64,000 bases of DNA from Pseudooceanicola nanhaiensis DSM 18065. GTDB lineage: Bacteria > Pseudomonadota > Alphaproteobacteria > Rhodobacterales > Rhodobacteraceae. The notes below the pieces were generated by a model, which was not told the origin of the DNA, did not search any database, and saw only the letters and a list, made by a program, of their open reading frames with translations. Within the stretch, counting starts at the first letter, position 1; every line of letters starts with the position of its first letter. Below, piece after piece: positions 7,977 through 16,106 of the stretch. The stretch is from NCBI RefSeq assembly GCF_000688295.1, contig NZ_JHZF01000011.1, positions 900,288 through 964,287 of the forward strand, written 5' to 3'. Both the position numbers and the translations under genes were made by a program.

Positions 7977-9191
7977 ATGACGAAGATCAAGGTGGACAAC
8001 CCCATCGTCGAGATGGACGGGGACGAGATGACCCGCATCATCTGGGACTTCATCAAGCAGAAACTGATCCTGCCCTACCTGGACCTCGACCTGCTGTACT
8101 ACGACCTCGGGATCGAGGAGCGCGACCGCACGGACGACCAGATCACCATCGATGCGGCCGAGAAGACGAAGGAGGTCGGCGTCGCGGTGAAATGCGCCAC
8201 GATCACCCCGGACGAGGCGCGGGTCGAGGAATTCGGCCTCAAGAAGATGTGGAAAAGCCCCAACGGCACGATCCGCAACATCCTCGGCGGCGTGATCTTC
8301 CGCCAGCCGATCATCTGCAGGAACGTGCCGCGTCTGGTGCCCGGCTGGACCAAGCCCATCGTCGTCGGCCGCCACGCCTTCGGCGACCAGTACAAGGCCA
8401 CGGACATGAAGTTCCCCGGCCCCGGCAAGCTGACCATGCGCTTCGAGGGCGAGGACGGAACCCTGATCGAGGAGGAGGTCTACCAGGCCCCGTCCTCGGG
8501 CGTCTACATGGGGATGTACAACCTCGACGCCTCCATCGTCGACTTCGCCCGCGCCTCGATGAACTATGCGCTGAACCTCGGATGGCCGCTCTATCTCTCG
8601 ACCAAGAACACGATCCTCAAGGCCTATGACGGCCGCTTCAAGGACATCTTCCAGGAGATCTTCGAGGCCGAGTTCAAGGAGCAGTTCGAGGCCAGGGGGA
8701 TCTGGTACGAGCACCGTCTGATCGACGACATGGTCGCCTCGTCGCTGAAATGGTCGGGCGGCTATGTCTGGGCCTGCAAGAACTACGACGGCGACGTGCA
8801 ATCCGACACCGTGGCGCAGGGCTTCGGCTCGCTCGGGCTGATGACCTCGCAGCTGATGACGCCCGACGGCAGGATCGTCGAGGCCGAGGCCGCGCATGGC
8901 ACCGTCACCCGTCACTACCGCCAGCACCAGAAGGGCGAGGCGACCTCGACCAACTCGGTTGCCTCGATCTTCGCCTGGACCGGCGGGCTGAAGCACCGCG
9001 CGAAACTCGACGACAATGCGGATCTGATGCGCTTTGCCACCACGCTCGAGGAGGTCGTGGTGCAGACGGTCGAATCGGGCTCGATGACGAAGGACCTCGC
9101 CCTGCTCGTGGGGCCGGACCAGAGCTGGCTGACCACCATGGGCTTCCTCGAGAAGGTCGACGAGAACCTGAACCGCGCGCTCGGCGCCTGA
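7977..9191 (+). CDS. icd: NADP-dependent isocitrate dehydrogenase
   Basis: TCA-cycle enzyme that oxidatively decarboxylates isocitrate to 2-oxoglutarate with NADP in the cytoplasm. The 404 residues match the homodimeric eukaryote-like class common in alphaproteobacteria, not the 416-residue E. coli type. Recognisable parts are MDGDEMTRI near residue 14, the substrate-binding SPNGTIRN segment at about 95-102, the YKATD motif, and the metal-binding region around DDMVA. The ribosome site GAGGAAAGGA precedes ATG 7977. Monocistronic, with its own terminator at 9211-9239 and a possible operator at 7887-7902. Confidence 0.97.
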   Translation: MTKIKVDNPIVEMDGDEMTRIIWDFIKQKLILPYLDLDLLYYDLGIEERDRTDDQITIDAAEKTKEVGVAVKCATITPDEARVEEFGLKKMWKSPNGTIRNILGGVIFRQPIICRNVPRLVPGWTKPIVVGRHAFGDQYKATDMKFPGPGKLTMRFEGEDGTLIEEEVYQAPSSGVYMGMYNLDASIVDFARASMNYALNLGWPLYLSTKNTILKAYDGRFKDIFQEIFEAEFKEQFEARGIWYEHRLIDDMVASSLKWSGGYVWACKNYDGDVQSDTVAQGFGSLGLMTSQLMTPDGRIVEAEAAHGTVTRHYRQHQKGEATSTNSVASIFAWTGGLKHRAKLDDNADLMRFATTLEEVVVQTVESGSMTKDLALLVGPDQSWLTTMGFLEKVDENLNRALGA

Positions 9192-9210
9192 CGGCGCACC
9201 GGAACGGACC

Positions 9211-9239
9211 AAGGCCGGGCCCTCACGCCCGGCCTTTTT
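9211..9239 (+). terminator. Rho-independent terminator of icd
   Basis: Perfect 10-bp stem AAGGCCGGGC / GCCCGGCCTT (9211-9220 with 9227-9236) with a 6-nt loop, continuing into a run of T up to 9239, 20 nt after the stop codon. Confidence 0.88.
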
Positions 9240-9288
9240 CGTTGCCGGGCAGAGGTTTGTACGAATTGCCTCCGAATCTCGCCGGGAC

Positions 9289-9329
9289 GTAACCGGCTCT
9301 TAACGCCCTGCCGCCTAGAACCCGGTTAC
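9289..9329. promoter_or_regulatory. Inverted repeat upstream of the che operon
   Basis: GTAACCGG (9289-9296) and CCGGTTAC (9322-9329) are perfect inverted copies 25 nt apart, ending 64 bp before the first che gene. It may be a regulator site or a leader hairpin. I could not place a confident -35/-10 pair here, nor a sigma-54 -24/-12 element. Confidence 0.3.
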
Positions 9330-9393
9330 ATCGAACGCTGAACCGGGAGCCCGGCCATGTGCTGCTCTTCCCGCCTGCCTGCCGCAGGTGGCC

Positions 9394-9669
9394 ATGTCTG
9401 ACACTCTAGTCCTCCAGCCGCGGCTCGACATTTCGGCCGCCGACCCGCTGGCCCAGGCGCTCAGGACGCGCCTCGGCTCCGACCTGACGGTCGACGCAAG
9501 GGACGTGACGCATCTCGGGGCGATGTGCCTGCAGGTGCTTCTATCGGCCGCGCAGACTGTGCGCCGCGCGGGGCACCGTTTCACGCTCGCGAACGCGTCC
9601 GACCGGGTGCTCGAACAGCTCGGCAGCATGGGCTTCACCCCCGAAACGCTGGCGGAGGGCCGGACATGA
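9394..9669 (+). CDS. STAS-domain protein at the head of the che operon
   Basis: 91-residue single STAS domain, the fold of anti-sigma-factor antagonists such as SpoIIAA. The pattern includes VDARDVTHLGAMCLQVLLSAAQ at about 33-54, with the region normally holding a phosphorylatable Ser/Thr reading HLGAMCLQ, so the usual DSSG is not present. It is 4-nt coupled to cheY (overlap 9666-9669). Chemotaxis operons of this family often begin with such a gene, but its role in signalling is not established. Start ATG 9394 follows a GCAGG site; GTG 9388 is in frame and possible. Confidence 0.75.
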   Translation: MSDTLVLQPRLDISAADPLAQALRTRLGSDLTVDARDVTHLGAMCLQVLLSAAQTVRRAGHRFTLANASDRVLEQLGSMGFTPETLAEGRT

Positions 9670-10031
9670 ACCTGACCGTTCTCGCCGTCGACGACAGCCG
9701 CACCATGCGCGACATGATACGTCTCGCCCTGGTCCAGGCCGGCTTCACGGTGCACGTGGCCGAAGACGGGATCAACGGGCTCGAAGTGCTCGAGGGGCTG
9801 GAACCGGACGCGATCATCACCGACATCAACATGCCACGCATGGACGGTTTCGGCTTCATCGACGCCGTCCGCGCGCAGGACGATCACCGGGCGACACCGA
9901 TCCTGGTCCTGACCACCGAAAGCGCACCGGAACTCAAGATGCGGGCACGGAACGCCGGGGCCACCGGCTGGATCGTGAAGCCCTTCGATCCGATCAAACT
10001 CGTCAAGGCCCTTCAGATGGTCGCGGGATAG
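9666..10031 (+). CDS. cheY: CheY-type response regulator (first copy)
   Basis: 121-residue stand-alone receiver domain, presumably phosphorylated by CheA and controlling the flagellar motor or acting as a phosphate sink. The acid pocket is Asp9-Asp10, the phospho-acceptor is Asp53, with Thr83 and Lys105 completing the conserved set; the switch position corresponding to Tyr106 of E. coli CheY is Trp102. Start ATG 9666 overlaps the STAS gene, and cheA follows after 9 bp with an AGGAG site. Which of the two CheY proteins of this operon acts on the motor cannot be told. Confidence 0.92.
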   Translation: MNLTVLAVDDSRTMRDMIRLALVQAGFTVHVAEDGINGLEVLEGLEPDAIITDINMPRMDGFGFIDAVRAQDDHRATPILVLTTESAPELKMRARNAGATGWIVKPFDPIKLVKALQMVAG

Positions 10032-10040
10032 GAGCAGGCA

Positions 10041-12164
10041 ATGAGCGATCCCATGGACCCGATGGCCGAAATCCGCGCCTCTTTCTTCATCGAATGCGAG
10101 GAATTGCTTGAGGCACTGCAGGACGGTCTGAACCAGCTCGAGGACGGCGGCGAGGACACCGAAACCATCAACGTCGTGTTCCGCGCTGTCCATTCGATCA
10201 AGGGCGGCGCCGGGGCCTTCGGGCTCGAGGCTCTGGTGCGCTTCGCGCATCGCTACGAAACCGTGCTGGACGAAGTGCGGTCGAACAGGCTCGTCCCCGA
10301 TCATGAAGCGCTCAAGCTCTTCTTCCAGGCCGCTGACCATCTTTCGGACCTGGTGCGCGCCTGCCGGGACGACCAGCCGCTGCCGGAAGAGACGAGCGCG
10401 GCTCTGCTGGACGAGCTCGACAAGCTTCTCGGTGATCAGACGGAGGAAGAGGTCCAGCCGCAGGATTTCACCCCGCTCGGCGTTTCGCTGGACCTTCCCG
10501 GCCTCTCCGATCTGGACGATGCGGCGGACGGCTCCGACCCGATACCGTGCTGGACGATCCACTTCAAACCGGCCTTCGAACTTTACGAGACCGGGAACGA
10601 GCCGCAGATGCTCCTGCGCAACCTGTGTGCGCTCGGCGAGGCCGAGGTCAGCTGCGACATCGGCGAGCTTCCCGGCCTGCTCGATCTCAAGCCCGAGACA
10701 CCGCATCTCGCCTGGACCATCCGCCTCACCGCCGACGTCGACGAGGCCGAGATCCGCGCCGTCTTCGAATTCGTCGAAGGCCTCTGCCGTCTCGACATCA
10801 CGCGCGACGCGGATCCGGCAGCCGCACCCGAAGCTGCGGCGCCCGCGCCCATGCCGGACGCCGCCGCCGAACCAGGTGATCCGCGCCCCGCCACGCCCTC
10901 CCCGGCGCCCGAGGCGGCGCCCAAGGCCGGGTCGGCAGGAAACTCTTCAAAATCCGTCGTCCGCGTCGACCTCGAACGCATCGAGCGGCTGGTGAACCTC
11001 GTGGGCGAGCTCGTCATCAACCAGGCGATGCTCTCGCAATCGCTGGAATCCGCGGGGCTCTCCCCCCATTCGGACGCGATGAACGGCCTTGAGGAGTTTC
11101 AGCGCCTCACCCGCGACATTCAGGACAGTGTGATGATGATCCGGGCCCAGCCGGTGAAATCCCTGTTCCAGCGCATGTCACGCATCGTGCGCGAAGCCTC
11201 CGCGGCGGTCGGCAAGGAAGTGCGCCTGATCACTGACGGTGAGAACACCGAGGTCGACAAGACCGTTATCGAACGCCTCGCCGATCCCCTGACCCACATG
11301 ATCCGCAACGCCGTCGACCACGGCCTCGAAACCGCCGAAGCCCGCAAGGCCTCCGGCAAGACAGAGGAAGGCCACGTGCGCCTCACCGCTGCGCACCGCT
11401 CGGGCCGCGTGGTCATCGAGGTGGCGGACGACGGCGGCGGCATCGATCGGCAGAAGGTCCTCGAAACCGCGGTTCGCAAGGGCCTCGTGCCGAGCGACGC
11501 CGTCCTGTCCGACACCGAGATCGACAACCTGCTCTTCCTTCCCGGCTTCTCCACCGCCGGCAAGGTGTCGAACCTCTCCGGACGCGGCGTCGGCATGGAT
11601 GTCGTGAAGACTGCCATCCAGCAACTGGGCGGCCGCATTTCCATCGCGTCAGAGCGCCACCGCGGCACCACCTTCACCATCAGTCTACCTCTGACCCTCG
11701 CCGTCCTCGATGGCATGGTGGTCGACGTGGCCGGAGAAACCCTGGTCCTACCCCTCAACGTGGTCGTGGAAACGCTCTCCCTCTCCAGCGAAGATGTGCA
11801 GATGCTCCGTCCCGGCGCCAATGTCGTCCGTGTGCGCGGCGGTTTCGTCCCGATCTACGATCTCGGCGCCATGCTCGGATACCGCCCGGTGCGGACTGAT
11901 TTCACGGGTTGCATCGTCCTGCTCATCTCCCTCGACGACGGGCATCGTGCGGCCCTGGTGATCGACGGAATCCAGGATCAGCGCCAAGTGGTCATCAAGG
12001 GCCTCGACGACAGCTTCTACCGCGCACCGGGCATCGCGGCGGCGACCATTCTCGGTGACGGACAGATCGCACTGATCCTCGACCCCGCCGACATCATCGC
12101 CGGAAACGGGCCTATCCGGGTCCCTGACCGCAGCCTCAAGGAAAAGAGGGCCGACCATGGCTGA
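10041..12164 (+). CDS. cheA: Chemotaxis histidine kinase CheA
   Basis: Cytoplasmic kinase of 707 residues that couples receptor arrays to CheY and CheB. The N-terminal phosphotransfer domain carries His51 in AVHSIKGGAGAFG. A low-complexity Pro/Ala linker lies at about 255-305, then the dimerisation helices, the ATP-binding domain with the N-box (HMIRNAVDHGLE) and ADDGGGI, and a C-terminal CheW-like domain. Length and order are standard. Ribosome site AGGAG precedes ATG 10041, and the 3' end overlaps cheW by 8 nt. Confidence 0.96.
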   Translation: MSDPMDPMAEIRASFFIECEELLEALQDGLNQLEDGGEDTETINVVFRAVHSIKGGAGAFGLEALVRFAHRYETVLDEVRSNRLVPDHEALKLFFQAADHLSDLVRACRDDQPLPEETSAALLDELDKLLGDQTEEEVQPQDFTPLGVSLDLPGLSDLDDAADGSDPIPCWTIHFKPAFELYETGNEPQMLLRNLCALGEAEVSCDIGELPGLLDLKPETPHLAWTIRLTADVDEAEIRAVFEFVEGLCRLDITRDADPAAAPEAAAPAPMPDAAAEPGDPRPATPSPAPEAAPKAGSAGNSSKSVVRVDLERIERLVNLVGELVINQAMLSQSLESAGLSPHSDAMNGLEEFQRLTRDIQDSVMMIRAQPVKSLFQRMSRIVREASAAVGKEVRLITDGENTEVDKTVIERLADPLTHMIRNAVDHGLETAEARKASGKTEEGHVRLTAAHRSGRVVIEVADDGGGIDRQKVLETAVRKGLVPSDAVLSDTEIDNLLFLPGFSTAGKVSNLSGRGVGMDVVKTAIQQLGGRISIASERHRGTTFTISLPLTLAVLDGMVVDVAGETLVLPLNVVVETLSLSSEDVQMLRPGANVVRVRGGFVPIYDLGAMLGYRPVRTDFTGCIVLLISLDDGHRAALVIDGIQDQRQVVIKGLDDSFYRAPGIAAATILGDGQIALILDPADIIAGNGPIRVPDRSLKEKRADHG

Positions 12165-12615
12165 ACAAGCATCCACAAACGACCTGGAACTGCTGACATT
12201 CCGGGTCGCCGACCAGGAATACTCGCTCGACATCATGTCCGTGCGCGAAATCCGCGGCTGGACGCGCACCACCCCCATGCCGCACGCCCCCTCCTACATG
12301 CGCGGCGTCATCAACCTCCGTGGCACTGTCCTGCCGGTGATGGACCTGGCTGCCCGTCTCAATCTCCCGTCGCAGGAGACCGGAGACCGGAATGTCATCA
12401 TCGTCGTCCATCTGAATGGCGTGTTGACGGGCCTGCTGGTCGACGCAGTCTCCGATATCGTTGCGATGACTGTCGATGATCTCCAACCACCGCCGGACAT
12501 GGCATCGGAGCCCAGCATGGCCGTGGTCAGAGCCCTCACGGTGATTGATGACCGGATGATACGCGTGCTCGATCTCACCGCCGTCGTGCCGAACCGCGCG
12601 GACGATGCCGCATGA
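12157..12615 (+). CDS. cheW: Chemotaxis coupling protein CheW
   Basis: 152-residue scaffold that joins receptor tips to CheA. The single CheW domain has the typical LTFRVADQEYSLDIMSVREIRG start at about residues 11-32 and the RGVINLRGTVLPVMDL core at 49-64. It overlaps cheA at its start by 8 nt and cheR at its end by 4 nt, so expression is tightly linked to both. Confidence 0.95.
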   Translation: MAEQASTNDLELLTFRVADQEYSLDIMSVREIRGWTRTTPMPHAPSYMRGVINLRGTVLPVMDLAARLNLPSQETGDRNVIIVVHLNGVLTGLLVDAVSDIVAMTVDDLQPPPDMASEPSMAVVRALTVIDDRMIRVLDLTAVVPNRADDAA

Positions 12616-13469
12616 CCATGGCATCGGACCCACAGGCCGACAGCGGAGCGATGAGTGAAGCAGCTTTCACTGCGATCTCGCAACTCGCCCGCTCGGAGGC
12701 CGGGCTGGTCCTTCCTCCCGGCAAGGCGACGATGGTCCAGTCGCGGTTGCGCAAGCGCCTGCATCAAGTCGGCCTCAAGGACCTCGAAGCCTACGCCAGG
12801 TTCGTGTGCTCCGAGGAAGGCGTCTCGGAACGTCGCTACATGATCTCGGCCCTCACGACCAATGTCTCGCATTTCTTCCGTGAAGCGCATCATTTCAAGA
12901 TCCTGCGAGACCTGGTCTTCCCCGAGTTGATCGACCGCGCACGCGCGGGCGGACGGGTCAGGATCTGGTCGGCCGGCTGCTCGAGCGGACAGGAGCCCTA
13001 TTCGATTGCGATGGCCCTGCTGTCTGCTGCGCCAGACATGGCGCAGCGCGACGTGCTCATCCTCGGCAGTGACATCGACCCGAACATGATCCAATTCGCG
13101 GAAGAGGCGACCTACTCGGATCAGCAGGTGGCAGGAATCGAAAAAGACGTCCGGTCGAATTATATGACGCCCGCGACCCAAGGTGGATTCACGGTGACGC
13201 CGCAAGTCCGAAAAATCGTGCGGTTCCGAGAACTCAATCTTCTGGGCCCTTGGCCTATGAGAGGACAATTCGACATCATCTTTTGCCGAAACGTCGTGAT
13301 CTACTTCGACCAGCAGACCCAGGCTGGCCTCTGGCCACGGTTCCATGGCGCCCTCGTGCCCTCGGGCTGGTTTTTTATCGGGCACTCCGAAAGGATTTCG
13401 GACGCCTCCGTTCATCTCTACCAATCGGTCGGTCAGACGGCCTACCGTGCCGTCCCCGCTGGATTGTGA
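12612..13469 (+). CDS. cheR: Chemoreceptor methyltransferase CheR
   Basis: 285-residue SAM-dependent methyltransferase that methylates glutamates of chemoreceptors during adaptation. A helical N-terminal domain (1-95) is followed by the Rossmann-like catalytic domain, with SAM-binding IWSAGCSSGQEPYS at about 118-131 and the FCRNVVIYF motif near 225. The C-terminal beta-subdomain for receptor pentapeptide binding is present. The receptor in this cluster ends QWEEF, a plausible tether for it. Start ATG 12612 overlaps cheW by 4 nt. Confidence 0.95.
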   Translation: MTMASDPQADSGAMSEAAFTAISQLARSEAGLVLPPGKATMVQSRLRKRLHQVGLKDLEAYARFVCSEEGVSERRYMISALTTNVSHFFREAHHFKILRDLVFPELIDRARAGGRVRIWSAGCSSGQEPYSIAMALLSAAPDMAQRDVLILGSDIDPNMIQFAEEATYSDQQVAGIEKDVRSNYMTPATQGGFTVTPQVRKIVRFRELNLLGPWPMRGQFDIIFCRNVVIYFDQQTQAGLWPRFHGALVPSGWFFIGHSERISDASVHLYQSVGQTAYRAVPAGL

Positions 13470-13481
13470 CAGGAGCAAATC

Positions 13482-13868
13482 ATGGCCTTGAGAGATCAAC
13501 TAAGAGTTATGGTCGTCGATGACATGTCGACAAGCCGTGGCTTGATCACCCAGGCTTTGGACGCCTTCGGCATTCGCGCTGTCGCCTCTACGTCGGACGG
13601 CCCGAGCGCGCTCAAGGCGCTCGAAAGCAGCCCCGTGCATCTGGTCATCTCTGACTTCAACATGCCGGGAATGGACGGTCTCCAACTCCTGCACGCGTTG
13701 CGCACCGGTGCGCGCACAAAGGGAGTGGGTTTCATTCTCATCACCGGAAAGGCCGACAAAGCCATCATCGAGAAAGGCCGTCAATTGGGCATGAACAACT
13801 TTCTCAAGAAGCCCTTCGATCCGAGCGATCTGAGGGCGTGCATAGAAGCCGTGGTGGGACGCCTGTAA
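13482..13868 (+). CDS. CheY-type response regulator (second copy)
   Basis: 128-residue single receiver domain, distinct from the copy at 9666. Acid pocket Asp13-Asp14, phospho-acceptor Asp58, Thr88 and Lys110 are all present, and the Tyr106-equivalent position is Phe107. An AGGAG ribosome site precedes ATG 13482. It is followed after a single base by the CheZ/CheT-like gene, which suggests that this CheY may be the substrate of that putative phosphatase. Base composition here is visibly lower in GC than in most of the window. Confidence 0.92.
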   Translation: MALRDQLRVMVVDDMSTSRGLITQALDAFGIRAVASTSDGPSALKALESSPVHLVISDFNMPGMDGLQLLHALRTGARTKGVGFILITGKADKAIIEKGRQLGMNNFLKKPFDPSDLRACIEAVVGRL

Positions 13869-13869
13869 C

Positions 13870-14262
13870 ATGACTGAAGGAGACCGTTGCGACGCAAGAC
13901 TGCTCAGGCCGGGTCCGGTATCGGAACCAGTCTCGTTACAGCTCCTTCTTGACGGCATGAGCAAGCAAATGGCAAGCATCTTGACGCTGACCGAAAATCT
14001 GGAACGGACACTGGGTAGCAGCCTTTGCGAATGCCATGACATCAACTCGGATCTCATCCGATCCTTGCAAAGCGCGGACTTCATCAGGCAGTCGGTGAAG
14101 GATATTGGCTCGATCCTGACTGAAATTTCGCCTCATCTGTCATGGATTGACGACAAGGGCCTGCCTATAGATAGGCTCCGGAAATGCGTGGACATGCGCA
14201 TGAGCCTCGACGCTCACTCTGACGCACCTTCAGATGACGAACATCAGGAAATTTGGTTCTGA
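13870..14262 (+). CDS. Putative CheZ/CheT-like CheY phosphatase
   Basis: 130-residue, mostly helical protein without recognised full-length homologues in my memory. In a predicted helix it carries Asp70-Phe-Ile-Arg-Gln74, that is D-x3-Q, the spacing of the catalytic pair of CheZ (Asp143/Gln147 in E. coli) and of the CheZ-like CheT proteins described in other alphaproteobacteria. The context (LQSADFIRQSVKDI) resembles the CheZ active helix. It starts one base after cheY2, is the last gene of the operon, and no other CheZ is visible. The function is an inference from motif, helix context and position; a structural or anti-sink role is also possible. Confidence 0.55.
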   Translation: MTEGDRCDARLLRPGPVSEPVSLQLLLDGMSKQMASILTLTENLERTLGSSLCECHDINSDLIRSLQSADFIRQSVKDIGSILTEISPHLSWIDDKGLPIDRLRKCVDMRMSLDAHSDAPSDDEHQEIWF

Positions 14263-14448
14263 TCCTGTGGAGACTTTGCGTCGCCAAAATCTCGAACCTT
14301 GTCATTTGCGATAGCTCGCGCGCTGTAAGTCTGCAAGTCCACGCTGCGTATCGCTCGATCGCCCCCTGAACAGTCGCGAACTTCGCTCCAGCCGTGTTTA
14401 ATCGGTCCGGACAATAACTAGGATTTCCGTGGCATTCCCTGGAAGAGC

Positions 14449-14988
14449 TCAGAATAGCTCGACGGGGTTGCCTGTCTGCCGCTCGACAGGTTCACTGGGC
14501 GCCGGCGGCACCGGCCGGCTACCCGCTGATTTTACCAGGGCACGTCCTTCTGCCGGATAGAATCTTATTTGACGCGCCATCGTACCACCGAGGCTCTGGC
14601 CGACACAGGGGATCCCTTCGCGTTCCAGGAAATCCAGCATGAAGTGACCGTTCTCTTGACCAATGTCCGACAGCCCGGAGATCATCTTCGCACCGCCGAA
14701 CACCTTCGCGCGTAAAGACGCTCTGTCGGCGCCAAGGCGGATGAGAGCGTTGATCAGAAGTTCCATCGCGTTTACGCCGGCCGCGTCGCTCTGGATGGGT
14801 CCCGATTTTGACCGAGCCACCAGGACATGGTTCATCCCCCCCACGCGACGGGTCGTGTCCCACAGACAGGTGGCTACACATGAGCCAAGAATAGTGGAAA
14901 TCATGCAGTCCCGCTCGCCACTGACGGCGAACTCGCCCTGCGTGATCGTGATCTTGCCGCCCGCCGATTGCACTTGCCGCATCTTCAC
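14449..14988 (-). CDS. cheD: Chemoreceptor glutamine deamidase CheD
   Basis: 179-residue enzyme that deamidates receptor glutamines and can interact with other Che proteins. The catalytic cysteine is Cys37 in LGSCVATCL and the histidine His54 in GMNHVLV, as in the family. A C-terminal proline-rich tail of about 20 residues is extra. Start is GTG 14988, overlapping the cheB stop by 4 nt (GTGA). It ends facing the plus-strand che operon; the 186 bp between them hold no recognisable terminator. Confidence 0.93.
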   Translation of the reverse strand: MKMRQVQSAGGKITITQGEFAVSGERDCMISTILGSCVATCLWDTTRRVGGMNHVLVARSKSGPIQSDAAGVNAMELLINALIRLGADRASLRAKVFGGAKMISGLSDIGQENGHFMLDFLEREGIPCVGQSLGGTMARQIRFYPAEGRALVKSAGSRPVPPAPSEPVERQTGNPVELF

Positions 14989-16106
14989 GCCTTTCGCAGG
15001 CTTCTGGCTGGATTACGCAGCGAGGCCAGGACCGCGCCCGCGATCTCAGAGAGAGGGAGTTGCTGGTCGAGAGCACCGCATTCTGCCGCAGCTCGCGGCA
15101 TCCCGTAGACCACGCAGCTGGCCTCATCCTGACCGATACAATGGGCACCGGCGTTCCGAAGGGCCTGCAAACCATCTGCCCCGTCCCGACCCAACCCGGT
15201 CAGTATGACAGCGGTGACGCGTGGTGCTACATTCTCCGCACTCAGGAACAATTCGTCGACGGATGGGCAATGGCCATTTCTTTTCGGCCGATCGATTGCC
15301 TTGCAGTAGAGTGAACCGCCGCGCGCCTCGATTCCTGTGTGACGGATGCCGCCCGGGGCAAGCACGATATGTCCGGGCCGAAGCTCCATGCCGTCCTGAG
15401 CAAGTGAGACGCGGTGCGGCAGGATGGAGTCGAGGCGGGACGAGAAACTCTGGAGAAACGTTTCCGGCATGTGCTGGGCGATCAGAACCGGCGGAATGGA
15501 AGGTGGGAGCCCGCGGAGTACGGTTTCGACCGCGGTCACGCCACCGGTCGAGGCACCGATCAAGATCACCTGACCGTCGGCTATGCGAGATATTCCTGGC
15601 GCCGTCCGCGTTTGCGTCGCGGGGCGGTCGGTGTCGGGAGTGGAAACGAGGACGGGAGCCGTCGCGGCAGCATACACGCGATCGGCCAGAACATTCAGTA
15701 CGGCGCTCGTGACGCCGCTCTGCGGCTTGGCGATGCAATCCACAGCGCCAAGAACCAGAGCGCGGATAGCGGCGTCGCTGCCGCTTTGTGTGACGGATGA
15801 AAACATGACCACCGGCATCGGACGGAGGCGCATCAGACGCCCCAGGAAATCGAGGCCGCTCATCCGCGGCATCTCGACATCCAGAACCAGAACATCGGGT
15901 TTCAGACGCTTGATCATGTCGCGCGCGGCGTAGGCATCTTCCGCTACGCCGACGACTTCCAATCGCGGATCGGAATCCAGGGCGTGGCCTATGAGCTTCT
16001 GCATGGCGATGGAATCGTCCACGATCAGGACCCTCTGAACCCCGGCGCGCACTTTTCGGCCACCGACAACACCTTGGCGGACAGGAGGATTGGAGACGTC
16101 GCTCAT
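14985..16106 (-). CDS. cheB: Chemoreceptor methylesterase/response regulator CheB
   Basis: 373-residue adaptation enzyme that removes receptor methyl groups when phosphorylated by CheA. The N-terminal receiver domain has Asp30-Asp31 and phospho-acceptor Asp76. After a linker at about 140-180, the esterase domain shows the triad Ser186 (IGASTGG), His212 (AQHMP) and Asp308 (GLGRDGADG). ATG 16106 shares its A with the stop of the receptor gene; a GTG at 16121 in the same frame is less likely. Transcribed with the receptor and cheD. Confidence 0.95.
   Translation of the reverse strand: MSDVSNPPVRQGVVGGRKVRAGVQRVLIVDDSIAMQKLIGHALDSDPRLEVVGVAEDAYAARDMIKRLKPDVLVLDVEMPRMSGLDFLGRLMRLRPMPVVMFSSVTQSGSDAAIRALVLGAVDCIAKPQSGVTSAVLNVLADRVYAAATAPVLVSTPDTDRPATQTRTAPGISRIADGQVILIGASTGGVTAVETVLRGLPPSIPPVLIAQHMPETFLQSFSSRLDSILPHRVSLAQDGMELRPGHIVLAPGGIRHTGIEARGGSLYCKAIDRPKRNGHCPSVDELFLSAENVAPRVTAVILTGLGRDGADGLQALRNAGAHCIGQDEASCVVYGMPRAAAECGALDQQLPLSEIAGAVLASLRNPARSLRKA

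Noticed and set aside
6384-9212. Antisense open frame of 942 codons across the channel, efflux and icd genes
   Set aside because: Arg/Gly/His-rich shadow with no domain; the three sense genes are unambiguous.
14263-14448. Search for a terminator or small gene between the two che units
   Set aside because: No stem with T run and no frame with a ribosome site; left unannotated.
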